Shown piece by piece: positions 47,046 through 58,586 of a stretch of DNA of 64,000 nucleotides. The stretch lies in NCBI GenBank assembly GCA_032622095.1, contig CP136065.1, positions 215,120,151-215,184,150 on the forward strand, written 5' to 3'. This DNA is from Siphonodentalium dalli (lineage: Eukaryota > Mollusca > Scaphopoda > Gadilida > Siphonodentaliidae). The notes beneath the pieces were generated by a model. The model was not told the DNA's origin. It made no database searches and saw nothing but the letters and a program-made list of their open reading frames with translations. The position numbers were made by a program, and so were the translations under genes. The first letter of the stretch is position 1, and each line of letters opens with the position of its first letter.

Positions 47046-49316
47046 GTGGAGACTGGATTTCGAAATGCCACATCGCGATATTAATTGTGGTGTTTCATCT
47101 TTCCAGAAGGATACGAGCTATGTTATGCGTTTTGATACCTTTAAGTTGAACTAGTAGATGGTTTATGTACAATTTCGTCCCTACATACCGATATTATGAC
47201 AAAAAGTTGAAATTAATATGTGAAAATATCGATTTCTTTTCAATTTCTAGCCGCCAATTTAGCAGCGATCTTGGCTGTGAGTATCAATTACCAAACCCTA
47301 ATGAATACTTCATGTCACTATTCCATATCAGCATGTAATGGTGGATAGAAATCGCTAAACAATAACGCCCATCCTAAGAAAGTAAAGGAATGTACACTTG
47401 TTTTCAAATTTCGGTCGCCATTTTGGCCGCCATCTTCGATTTGGAAAACAATTTCTTGCATGAGATGTAAGGTAATTACTTCACCTCAGTATTTCCAACT
47501 CAATTGTAAGCATGGGTGGAGTTGTCTCGACAATAATGCCCAATGATGTGAATATGAGGGAATTTCGGTGATTATTCAAAATCTGTCCGCCATTGTGGGC
47601 GCCATTTTGGATTTGGGGGACTTTTATTTGGATATGGTACAAGGAAAGTTCTTCACCTAAGTGTTCCCAACTTACAATAGTAAGCAGGTGTGGAGTTGTC
47701 ATGACAATAATGCTCACTGATGTTAAAATCAGCGATTTTCGGCGATATTTTATTTCTGGTGGCCATTTTGGCCGCCACCATCTTGGATTTAGGTAAATAT
47801 TCCTCAACTCAGGTATAAGAGGAATCCTAGCTCGAGTATCTCCTGCAAATATATATGCATGGGTGTTGTTATAATAGCAATAACATTCATTGATTCGAAA
47901 CATAACATCGCGTTATTAACGGAGATTAGACTTTGACCTATGATACCGGCATTTGGGAAAACGTGATATCGGACAAAAATATCCCGCAATGAATGCATAT
48001 TATGGTCCCCATGTGTTCGCCAATGACTGCTCTATATGATAAATGTATAACATGACGCAAAAATTCTAACATTTTCCCACAGAGACAAACGAAAGGTGGT
48101 AACATGTCAGAAATATAGCATATTTTTACATTTCGGCGACCATCTTGGCCGCCATATTGGATTCTGGTGTCGGATTTTTGGCTAATCTGTAAGGGTTGTA
48201 TATTAGCATAAGGAATCGAGCGGAAAACAAGACCGCATGTGCGATCATCTTTACTATAATGGCGATCAAAGAGACCTGGTTCATTTAAAAAAAATGGCCG
48301 CCATGATGGACGCCATCTTGTCTGGAGTCTCTGTGGCCACTTTGTTTTCTTGTTAACAAGTGAAAAACATTAGAGGAGACCTTAAGGAAGAAAATTAGTG
48401 GGGTGAAGTTAAGTCCTGGTGGGTGCAGAGGTCGACCAATATCTCCTGGACTAATCCGCGGTTGGATTGCACACAATTATGGATAATTTTGGTGTCAAAG
48501 TCGTTGATATAGGGCTACTTGTCTGTCTTATATACGTTACAGTAGTGTGTAAATACCACCTTCCGTCTGAGTCATTCATGGAAGGAGATGACCTGTCTCG
48601 ATAGGGCGACAACCTCGCCCCTACGGGAGGCTCGATTTTACCCCCCACTCTAGGCAGGACATTCCTTCCATGAATGACTCCGACCTCATGTGGTAACCAA
48701 TACGTGAGACAGGGGACTAATGACACAAGTCCATCATACAAATGGGCTGACTCTATATGGCCAAGTGTATTCCTGCCTCATAAACTGTGGCTCACATTAA
48801 TTGTGTGACAGTACCGTTTTATTACGCAGGGATTTCAGAAACCCAAGAATAACAAATTTAACTAATATCAAAAGAGTGTGCTTGGTCTTCACGGAAAGCA
48901 TTTTCTGGGAATGATCGATGGTACACGACTTTCTAAAATATATTGTCATCTGGGCTAAACATCTCATTTCATAATTGAATAAGCACAGTATGCACCCATT
49001 TCACATTATAGGTCGATTATGTGCGTAATTGCGCGATGATAAGTTGGAAATTTCGTTCATTGAGGAAAATAGGACATAATCAGCTTGAATAGTACCATTA
49101 GTGAATCTAGATGGCAGTCTTTATTCATATTTTCAAGCAAAAAGATCCGATATTTACTAAAATATAACTGACATGCATTCGTGGAGACTCGTTCATATAC
49201 TGCTAAACAAACTATATACGACAGTAATTATAAACGACAATACGTGAACTATTATTATATATAGTTAACTATTTACATTCAATTTAGGGTTGTGTCGACC
49301 CTCTCCTCCCATATTT

Positions 49317-49790
49317 GAACATTGATATCCATGCGCGAGTTTATGGTGGAGACAGTGTGGTGTGAATGTCTGAACATTGATATCCATGCGCCAGTTTATG
49401 GTGGTGACATTGTGGTGTGAATGTCTGAACATTGATATCCATGCGCGAGTTTATGGTGGTGACAGTGTGGTGTGAATGTCTGAACATTGATATCCATGTG
49501 CGAGTTTAGGTGGAGACAGTGTGGTGTGATTGTCTGAACATTGATATCCAGTTTATGGAGGTGACAGTGCTGTGTGATTGTTTGAACATTGATATCCAGT
49601 TTATGGTGGAGACAGTGTGGTGTGATTGTTTAAATATTGATATCCAGTTTATGGAGGTGACAGTGTGGTGTGATTGTTTGAACATTGATATTCAGTTTAT
49701 GGAGGTGACAGTGTGGTGTGATTGTTTGAACATTGATATTCAGTTTATGGTGGAGACAGTGTGGTGTGATTGTTTGTGTGATTACTCTTA
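49317..49790 (+). repeat. Minisatellite, copy B, about nine units of 55 then 48 bp
   Basis: GAACATTGATATCC starts at 49,317, 49,372, 49,427, 49,482, 49,536, 49,584, 49,632, 49,680 and 49,728. The first four intervals are 54-55 bp and the last four exactly 48 bp. The 48-bp units lack ATGCGCG. Only these preserve a reading frame: a plus-strand frame at 49,510-49,935 repeats a 16-residue unit ending VWCDCLNIDIQF. This coding is most simply a by-product of the repeat. Confidence 0.9.
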
Positions 49791-51622
49791 TGTGAATTAC
49801 TGTCAACCTTGTGCACCTAGTTCATGCATATGTAACGTTTGTCTATATATTTATGCAACAAACATGTTTCTAAAAAGAGAAACATATCCATGTTCACAAC
49901 ATATCAATGCTCTAAATATTTTTGTTCAGGCATAACGGTTGTAATATTTGTGGCATAGAACGTGCCTTTAATTGCATATCCTCGTATTTCCGAGTTAAAT
50001 CAGAGTTTGTTCTTATGGCGAACCATAACAGAGAATTGGGGAATTGTATCTCGCATTATTGAGATCAAGTTATTCTGGAAAACAGATTGACCAAGCCACT
50101 TGCTTGAATATGTTTTGTAGATTATGACATCGAATCGCGCGGGCTTGCCATGGCGTCGTGTAAGAATCAGATGGTTCTATCTACCATTTATTATTTTGTT
50201 GGGAAATCGATGTTGAAATTTCGAGACGGGAATTACCAAGTAAATCGTGTTCAGTGTCTGTCGTCATGTTTTAAAATGTTAAAGCTAACTAAAATATTAT
50301 TATATCCAAAGTCTCAGTTCTAGAAACTCGCCCGTTTTATAATAAAAGACAAAATTGTGTTTAGAGATAGAACCTTTTGCTTACGAAACCATCGTCTCGC
50401 TTCCGGATCAGAGCACGCATGGAGATAGAACAGAATTTTTCCTCCATTTTATGTAGGCCTATGTGGTTAAATTAGACAGCAGTTTATTCAAGAAATATGT
50501 TGTATTATCTCTTGTGGTTTGTGAGGGGATTGTGTTAGAGTATATGAGCGAGTGGTCACGATTCTTTGCCATTTTGGGAAACGAATGGTTGTCTCTTTCA
50601 ATTTCATGGGTAAGAATGCATATAGGCCTGAACAATGGCGTGACGCGCAGTATAACTTCTCACATTTTCCAGGTTTTCCCACACACCATGGAAATGAACT
50701 AAACACTAATTGATGTCTTATATTTACATATCATAATGTTAACGAGGCAATAATTTGATATAAGTATGCCACATAAATATCAAGGATGGTGTCATTGTCG
50801 TTCAGTTGGTCTATTTGGCTCAAATGAGGAGTGTATTATCGACTTAAAAAATTCAACGACATCATAACCGTATACTTTATATCCGGACGGTAAGGTATAA
50901 TTAAATAGTTAGGTTAATAGTGTAAGTAGGTCCGTTGTCTGTCCTTGACGTGTGTGATTATCATAGTTCTAACGTATGCCCAAGTTAATCAAGTTACATA
51001 AACATATAATATTTTATTTCAACTGTAAAACCTCGAACGAAAAGGAATAGGAACAAAAAGAGGTTTGGAGCTATGTCTCGCGCACAGTATCAGACAAGCA
51101 TGGGAAAAGGTTAGGTGCACTCTAAACTAGTATTTATTATTTTCCGAAGAAGGAGCGGATATTGTCGGTAGATAACATAATTTCCATAATAACCACTTTC
51201 ACCACAAACAAAGCATGAAAGCCAGACTGGTTCCATCTTTTGGATTTTCGAAGGAACAACTCAGTTAATAACTAACGTTGAGGTATTGTGATAATGCTTT
51301 GGTTCACCATCGGGTAGACTGCTGGTCGCATTGATTTGTTCTGCAACAACACAATATTCTAAAGATGGTTTATCGGTTATAGTTATTACCATGGACGGGT
51401 ACATGATACATCGTTCCATGCCCACAAAATATGATCGATCAACAAACGAAAAAGGTTTGAGAACATAATACATATACATGTATACATGCGGTCTGAGATC
51501 TTCTCGCTACACCAATTCAAATCAGAAAACAACTGCGCTTCCGCTTTGAAATAGAAAAAAACCCAGACACAAGTCTGACGAATTGTCATGTCCATTATAA
51601 AACACCACAACCGATCGAACTA

Positions 51623-51716
51623 CATCAATTTTTTTCAACTTCATGTCGCTGCAATTCGATGTCTAAACTGATCTTATCTGTAGTAATCTTAAGATGGAAG
51701 TTGAAAAAATTTGATG
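51623..51716. repeat. 94-bp foldback
   Basis: CATCAATTTTTTTCAACTTC at 51,623 is mirrored by GAAGTTGAAAAAATTTGATG ending at 51,716, about 20 bp with one or two mismatches, around a 54-bp loop. Confidence 0.75.
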
Positions 51717-52559
51717 TGAAACTTTTTCGACTGCTAAAAATAACGACCATACTGTCCTCTATCGAGGAGAAGTGGAAAATCGAAATACGAATTTAAACTT
51801 AGAAAGAACCATATTTATGTGTGGCTATGTGCGAAACAATAGTTCGTACTTCGGATCACATTCATACATCAACACAAGATGATCACACTGGCGTCATTAA
51901 TTGTGCCCTGTTCTTGGAACATTCGGCGAATAATGTGAACCACCGTATTTGAACTAAAATATATGCGTGGGGAAAACAAGTAACACCTTTACAACATCAC
52001 GTTTAGTTCTTAATTTGAGAAAATAATGGCCGCTGATGTGATGAATTGGCTATGGGTAGAGAAGTAACCTATGTTTGGTTCGAGTCGACCATCGACGTAC
52101 ACCGGAAAGTATTTGGTTCCATATATTCATATAGTTACGGAGAGCTGTTACAATACCTGAGCTATATGTATATATTGGCATATTTACGTGTAGCTGTATC
52201 ATTTTGACAAAATGTACATATCTAGTTACACAATTGATAGCCAAGTGGATTAAACAATACAATTATGGCGATGGTTGAGCATTGTTACGATAAAGTATTT
52301 GCATAATATGATGTAAGTTATTCATAGAAAGTCGACAATTAATTGATTTATAAAATAAAAGCTCTCTGTCATTACGTTTAAAATCCTGGTTTCACGTGCG
52401 TGCTAAAGTCTTTGTGCCCCACCAAGGCGGCTATACAGCAGTGATTGTTTATCCCACACTTGACAAGTAAATGCGTGAACGTATCAAAGAATGATAAATA
52501 TGATATGTTGGCATGTTCGTGTGCTGATTTTGTTCTCAAACAGCACAACGGTCGAACAC

Positions 52560-52906
52560 ACACCCCCCCCCCCCCCACCCATTCGGTCCCAATTTGATTT
52601 GCACGCACCTTGGGTTGTAATTTTCCAACTGGACCTTCAACAAGTGGTAAATTTGATTTTGCACCCCCTTGAGTTGGTATTTTCTGAGAGTTCCGACTAG
52701 TGGGGGGGGGGGTCCTAAATTCTCATTGAAAACCGAACAAAGTGGGCTAAATTACTGTCGGAAACATCTAATTTCAGCAGACTTTTACTAGGTTAGAGTA
52801 TGAAATATCCAACTGTAGACTGATGCAGGCTCCGAGTTTTCAACTATTCGACTTTGGACCAAACTTGGGGATAAGACACCCCCACATCCCTGTCGCCGCG
52901 TCCCTG
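52560..52906 (+). mobile_element. hAT-type MITE fragment (right part)
   Basis: Contains a poly-C run, TTCCAACTG.ACC blocks and the terminal CCTGTCGCCGCGTCCCTG, as in the copy at 39,026. No matching left end or target duplication was found. Confidence 0.6.
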
Positions 52907-53472
52907 ATTGGTGGTCAACGCTACGATTGTGTTATTTACAAAGCAATGCTCTGGTATTTTTTCTCTACAAGACAACTTGTTTACCTACTGGACCCATTTT
53001 GGGATTATTCGTTGTACTGTATGCTGCTCTAGCTGTCTACAAAACGCACGGCCGAATTCCCAATGGTCAAAGTAGTACAAATAACAACATTGTATGGGAT
53101 ATCATTTTAGTATAACACATACATCACTCAATCAACCTGTGACTGTTCTATCTGCCGATTGAATGTTATATTATGTTGCATTTCCAGCAATTATTTTGAG
53201 AGCGCACGAATGTTCTATCTACATCGTGACTTTGGCCACATGCTATTTCTTTCACGTTTTATTGGACCAGCAGATCGGACCCTTTTTCTCGGAAGAAACA
53301 TGTCGATATGGAGATAGAACTTTTCTTCATAGCATTTTACGCAGATACTGTACGTGGTGGACATTGTGGGAAAAGCTAATCTGATAAAGAACGCGATGCC
53401 GATTCGAATGACACCAATATCTCATTTTCCCGCCAAAATGCAGATAGAACCGTCTGATCCTCACACGACGAT

Positions 53473-53715
53473 GGGGAATGGGCGATGGAAGAAAACGAAC
53501 AAAGACGAGAGAGATCATGTCCTTTGTGTAAGAATCGAGTCGGCGGCGAATATCATCTGGTTATAACTTGCATATGTTTTGTTAAGAAATTAGACACAAG
53601 TAATTACCGGAATATAATTTCTGGAAATACCCAAGTGTGTATCAATTTCAATTTCAATTTCTCTCCGTTGAGAATTATCTGTAATGAAATGTGTGTCTGT
53701 ATATTTAAAGCTTAG
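53473..53715 (+). pseudogene. LINE ORF2 C-terminal remnant (copy B)
   Basis: One frame retains the signature RRERSCPLCKNRVGGEYHLVITC (Cys-x2-Cys ... His-x4-Cys), homologous to copy A at 7,256. Upstream, where the RT would be, is the transposon end; downstream the frame ends in non-family sequence. Confidence 0.6.
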
Positions 53716-53890
53716 TCTGCGTACAACTGGCGATTTGGGGATTACATTCACTGCGTCATAACTGTCTCACACAGTAGAAACACGGAGTTCGCGCCCGCTC
53801 ATAATTCCCAGTCGCCAACACTCTTACCAATTACTAGATACTATTCAGAAACACGCGCTGTCCAAAGGGAGATGTTCCGAGTTTGAATTT

Positions 53891-54605
53891 AAATTTAAAT
53901 ATCATGCTTGAATACTTTCCATGTTTATGTAATTACATGTAGTAAGATACAATGTTGTGTAAAACTTATGGCAAAAATTAATGATAGATTTGTCAAATCA
54001 ACCACTTTACTTGGACTATGGGTAATGTCTAAATTACTATACGAACAGAACGGGAGTCCTTTCATCATTAAGTCCTACTATTTCTTGAACTGAAAAGTAA
54101 TATATAGGTAGAAAATACATTTAAAAACACTTCTTCGAATATTTCCGTTATTTCGTCAAAAACTCTTCTTCAAATCTCTCCGTTATTTCGTCAAAAACAT
54201 TTCTTCTCATACAAATCACCGTTATTTAGCAAATTAACATTATTTATAGAGTTATTGCCCTTCATGCAGGATTAACAAAACATGTCTTCATTTAGTGGAC
54301 AATCTTAAGCTCGCGTGCCACGCGTGGTTGGATTGTCCATTTATTAATGACCATTTTAGGTACCGATTGTCCATTTATAAGTGGACAATCCTTAAAGAAT
54401 TGCCTGGTTCTGAATGTACTTAATCATAATCATTCCACAAAATACGCCTCGGGGCAGGTCGCGCTGGTGTCTAAAAGAGGATTATGAGAAAACAGTTGGT
54501 GAACTCATCGACGCAAGTAGTTCCACAAACATCACTCCACACCAATACTATACATGAAGGGTTCGATTGTGGTGATGTAAAACAACTGATGTGACTATTA
54601 CTGTA
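53891..54605. other. Short tandem and inverted repeats, no gene
   Basis: 54,124-54,240 has three degenerate units of about 37-45 bp ending TC.CCGTTATTT. At 54,296-54,415, GTGGACAATC and its inverse GATTGTCCATTTAT occur four times in alternating orientation. Confidence 0.65.
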
Positions 54606-54749
54606 ATAGAAACCCGTGAAGACACAGTATATATATGTTGTCTATATGTGAGACACATTCGACGTACATAGTAAGCGCGCCCACATAGCTATCCTGGTAA
54701 AGATAAGGTGATTAAAGAAATAAATACGAAATGCGCCAACATCACACAG
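54606..54749. repeat. Repeat X, 3' end only, upstream of gene copy gamma
   Basis: AATAGAAACCCGTGAAGACAC to CACACAG matches the last 140 bp of repeat X with about 90% identity. It is followed, as in copies 1 and 2, by GAAACA.TGAAT and the Y region. Confidence 0.8.
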
Positions 54750-55336
54750 GAAACATTGAATATGTTCAATTCTGTCTGCCCCAATGCCGAAAAGAAGAGG
54801 AAACGAGCGAAAACAAAATAAGTTGTGGTGAGACCTATTCATTCAAAAGATTTTAGTTCTCGCGTGCACAAGTTGACTTGTCATACAATATGCCGCCCTT
54901 GTGCCAGCGACAATATAAATGGATCATGAACTAAGAGCACCATCTCACCAAGTAGTGACAGTTGGGCAGTTCCAAAACAAGGGGTGGTGTGCAAATACAA
55001 TTTATTAGTCCCGGAAAATCCCGGTCTGATTCAATGGGGTGTTGGGAATTCCAAGATGGACACTCAAAGTAGCTAGACCATCTAGTAACGTCTCTGTGCT
55101 AAAACGACGTGAACCCAAGCAAAGCATATCGCATTATATTAGTATCCCCTGCATGCATATTAGTATTTGGTTCGAAATATTCAAAGCCGCTATTATATGC
55201 ACATGGTACAACATATGTTAACATGCCCGTATACAGCGTCCTTTTATTTGATTGTCAGGTTGTTCAATAACGTCGGTGGTGTATGTATAATTTAGACTTC
55301 CTTGTCGACGGTGAATGTGTTTATTTAGATCTTGTA

Positions 55337-55603
55337 ATGGCGATCTTTTGGTTATTGTTGATTACATTGTCCTCCATATCGGATAAGTTGGCAGCTCAGC
55401 AGATACCTCCTAATACATGTGAGTTACATAGTATGTTAACCCTCTTTTATTCAAATTTCAACACATTATACGTTAAGTTGTTTATGTTATGCGACAGTCA
55501 CATGTGCCACCTGTATTCTGCAGGTGGTAGTCGCCACTATAGTCGGCGAGATGGACTAACTGCATTATGGGATCAGGCTGGTGATTGTATAAGATATGTA
55601 TAA
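55337..55603 (+). CDS. Putative small secreted protein, gene copy gamma (two exons)
   Basis: Model: exon 1 55,337-55,418 and exon 2 55,524-55,603, with a 105-bp intron (ACAT|GTGAGT ... TTCTGCAG), 53 codons plus stop. Exon 1 is MAIFWLLLITLSSIS..LAAQQIPPNT, a signal peptide of the same length as in alpha and beta. Of eight codons that differ from beta, seven change the residue, without any indel, whereas the flanks contain indels. Exon 2 begins CGSRHYSRRDGLTALWDQ. After this, beta and gamma lose frame agreement, although DNA similarity returns at TCACATCCGATACGCTA (about 55,616). Either gamma is truncated or a further splice (GTGATT at 55,581) follows. A frame at 55,585-55,836 continues the similarity. 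Function unknown. Confidence 0.4.
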   Translation: MAIFWLLLITLSSISDKLAAQQIPPNTCELHSMLTLFYSNFNTLYVKLFMLCDSHMCHLYSAGGSRHYSRRDGLTALWDQAGDCIRYV

Positions 55604-55836
55604 GTCATGTACTCGTCACATCCGATACGCTATCCGATGATCGCGACGGAACTAGGATCATATCAGTGTTCCGTTTTGACTGTCAAAAAACGACCTATTT
55701 TGACACTCGTTTCCAGTTGAGGAGATCTTTACTCGATTTTACCCTTTTGTTGTATCGTCTTCTCGCTGTGTGGAAGAGAAGACAAAAACGCCGATATTAT
55801 ATGCCTATTTTAATTATGTTGCTGAACGATGGGTGA

Positions 55837-57508
55837 CACTATTGTGAGTATGAAGAGTACTGTACATCAAACGTGTGTTAACTGTTGTGAGCGGTGTTGA
55901 CTTCTCTGTTACGCCGCTGACAACTCGCTAGCTAGCAGGTAGAATTCTGCCAGGAGAATGTTTTTTTGTTTATAGTTCCATGTTACACCACAATTTACCT
56001 AGCACGCATGCGAATATAAGTTCTCTCCGGGAGCATCGATGGTGCATTGATATTTGATATATGGTTTTCGACTGTAGTAATAATGGGATGTGTATAGAGC
56101 CTATCCCCGCGAGGATCCGTATCGCAAATAACAGTGATCTCTGACTGCGCAGACGATAATAAACTGCCATTTGCTCACTCGTATGTTAACGTGATGATGG
56201 AAACACTACATAACGAACCCGGTATTCTGATGAAATGGTTTAAATATAACAGCATGCAAGCCAATCCTAACTAATTCCAGATAATGCCATCTTGTCCATT
56301 CAATATACCCAATATATCACATAACCTAGAAAACATTAGAATTGATTTATAACTTTTTTATTGGAGTATTTGGAGGTAAGGCAAGTAAAATGTGTCGACA
56401 AACACTGAATGAAACTATGCATATCATATATCATTTTAAAAAGGTATGACATGACGTCGGTTTAAAATGAGCAGAACTAGTTCAGGTATCTGGACCGATT
56501 TGTGCAACGGTTAAAGGTCAAATGGCCAAATGATGTGTTTTTTTAAATACACTGAATAAATCAAGATCAGTATATGGGATCTTATATGGCAGAAATTCTT
56601 ATTGCATCCGTGAAAGATTTTGTAGCGCCTTTTTGACCTCGCAAAATGTATGTGATGTTCTTGTTTATATAATCTTGAAATATTTGTTGAATTTATATTA
56701 AACAAATGCCAACCAACATGGCTGCGAAATTACTCCAATGTTAGACACTTTTCAAATATGCAATTATATTATTGACATTCTCTGCTCTGCTCACATAATT
56801 TAGACAGCTAGGAAGTTAAACGTGAAAGCTATTAAATGTGTATTCGGGATTGGAATTCCAAACCATCAATTACAACAACATAGTTGAACATACATGCAAA
56901 ATTCAATTTAACAGCGATATGAGCTTTGGTGTGATACCAAATGAGGCATATCAATTAAAATTATTGATGCAAAACATTTGACTTGTGTTAAAGAAAAATA
57001 ACACAACATAATCGTTTGGTTGGAAGAGCAATGATTGCGATGACAGAAGTATAATACTATTTTGGCTAGCCGCTTAAAAGCAATCAAATTCCCTTTTCCG
57101 GTATATCAATACGCAATTCAAGCAAAATTATAATGATTCCACACAGAAGTATTCTAAACTACAGGATCACCTAAGTTTCAATTGTAAACTATTAATATGA
57201 TTGTGTTGTTTATATTAATATGTGATATTTTCATATTCGGTCGAAAGATCGTCAGTGCTCGAATTTGTATAATGCTTCTACCTCCGACTTTAACTCAACT
57301 TTGCCAATCTTACCCAGGTGTCAAATTTCCATTTATCTCACGAGCTAGGTAACACGTTTGTCCCTCACAACAATATGTCTGTTATATCTTAATGGAAAAT
57401 GTGGTTTTCATTCATCCTCACGTTGACAATTAAATTTAATTTATTAGATACTCTCATCGTATAATAATACATATTGAGAAGAAATGTGTTAGTGCATGCA
57501 ATTCACAA
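55837..57508. other. No gene recognised
   Basis: AT-rich, non-coding; no repeat shared with the rest of the window was noticed. Confidence 0.35.
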
Positions 57509-58345
57509 TTATGTGTATGCATATATGTATATATTGGGAATTAAACGGAGTATTTGTGTATTCATAAGAAAGGTTGGCGTAATTTGGCAGTCATGTGCAT
57601 ATATTTCGTCAGGGGATGGGGTGGATGGGGGGGGGTAACACGTTAAGCACCAGGAGTGGTTTATCTCACGCTGGGCCTTTTTGATAAATAGTGATAGTTT
57701 TTTCATAGCTTTAAAACCGCTAGAGTTAAATAGTTCATAAAGTTTTATTACGTTAGGTCGACTGTAGTAGTACGGTTTGATATATTTCAATCTTAGGTCT
57801 CTTAACTGCGGGCAGATGGGAATGGTGTGGTATTCGTCACCTAGCGCTTCCATCATACGGTGCATTTCCTATCGGAATACGGGGTATTTATCCACGAACC
57901 AGTTTCCACTGGAAATGTGTGGTTTCTAGTTCTGAATCTAAGGAGGGTCAATAAGGCGCTGTTGTCATCTAAGGATATATACTTCAGTCTACCGAAGTTC
58001 GGTTTTCTATATCTATAAAACGCAAATTTGTTTGATGTATCCAAAGACGAATACCATTCGGTTGTGTATTCGTCCATGAGTTTCTGTTTTACAGCACAAT
58101 AAAATATTTTGACACTACTCACTGATTGATTCTGCCATGTATAAGACATACCTAGATTACTTAGCTCCGTTCGTACAAATTTTTAGCCATGGGATATTTA
58201 CCGATTCCTTCGTACTTGATGCTGTCATAATGGTGTAAGGGATATAGGGGAGTCTGGTGCTTTCCATATTTAATATCTTGCTCCAGTATATTAGGGGTTT
58301 TGTCTTGATTTTCGTCACGTCGCGTACATTGCCTTTTTTGCGATA
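57509..58345 (-). pseudogene. CR1/L2/Jockey-group LINE: thumb and C-terminal domain (decayed)
   Basis: Minus-strand frames give, in order: PLIYWSKILNMESTRLPYIPY (thumb), LMDEYTTEWYSSLDTSNK, NFGRLKYI, LLTLLRFRTRNHTFPVETGSW and RKC (58,149-57,853). After a frameshift follow LGDEYHTIPICPQLRDLR and KYIKPYYYSRPNVIKLYELF (57,865-57,655). The Cys / GDEYH...C cluster with the KYI..YY..P tail is typical of this LINE group in invertebrates. It is separated from its RT by the insertion at 58,540-59,375. Confidence 0.82.
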
Positions 58346-58549
58346 TAACATCTGATGTTTCTTTTGATTGATTGATTGTTTATTTGCAAAGTCAACATTT
58401 AAGTTGAAACATAGCCAAACATATATACATTTATACAAAGAAACAGTTTATACAAACAATTTATACGTTAAGAATTATCATATCATATTTTCGTAACAAA
58501 TCCACCATAATATAATATTATATCTATTATATATGTATTTTGGAAGATC

Positions 58550-58586
<37 letters not shown>

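Larger units (their letters stand above)
43477..48453. mobile_element. 4,977-bp foldback element with arms of about 2.2 kb
   Basis: Ends TAGTCCAGGAGATATTGG and its inverse; a 3-bp ATC flanks both sides (43,474-43,476; 48,454-48,456). Copy A (5,228-5,240) shows the same site without the insertion. The left arm (43,477 to about 45,735) and right arm (about 46,310 to 48,453) are inverted copies: outer kilobase about 95% alike, inner part much more diverged, with a spacer of about 0.57 kb. Arms contain many AAGATGGCGGCC/GGCCGCCAT words. Both inner arms carry related, broken coding remnants reading outward. No recognised transposase. Confidence 0.9.
50154..53470. mobile_element. 3,317-bp TIR element with 4-bp target duplication
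   Basis: Left end CGTCGTGTAAGAATCAGA and right end (reverse complement CGTCGTGTGAGGATCAGA) continue with GGTTCTATCT, giving TIRs of about 30 bp with three mismatches. ATGG flanks both sides (50,150-50,153; 53,471-53,474), and copy A (7,250-7,256) shows the site unoccupied. GGAGATAGAAC repeats lie beneath both ends (50,419; 53,308). No transposase is recognised, so it is presumably non-autonomous. The interior has a hAT-type MITE fragment ending at 52,906 and a small foldback at 51,623. A 4-bp duplication would fit Chapaev- or Academ-type enzymes, but the family is open. Confidence 0.85.
43021..53890. repeat. Duplicated segment, copy B, split by two insertions
   Basis: Collinear with 4,780-7,770 once the insertions at 43,477-48,453 and 50,154-53,470 are removed. 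Together the insertions account for 8.3 of its 10.9 kb. Confidence 0.85.

Noticed and set aside
49317-49790. Regularly spaced repeats resembling a CRISPR array
   Set aside because: Units are contiguous minisatellite copies without unique spacers, no cas genes are present and the DNA is eukaryotic.
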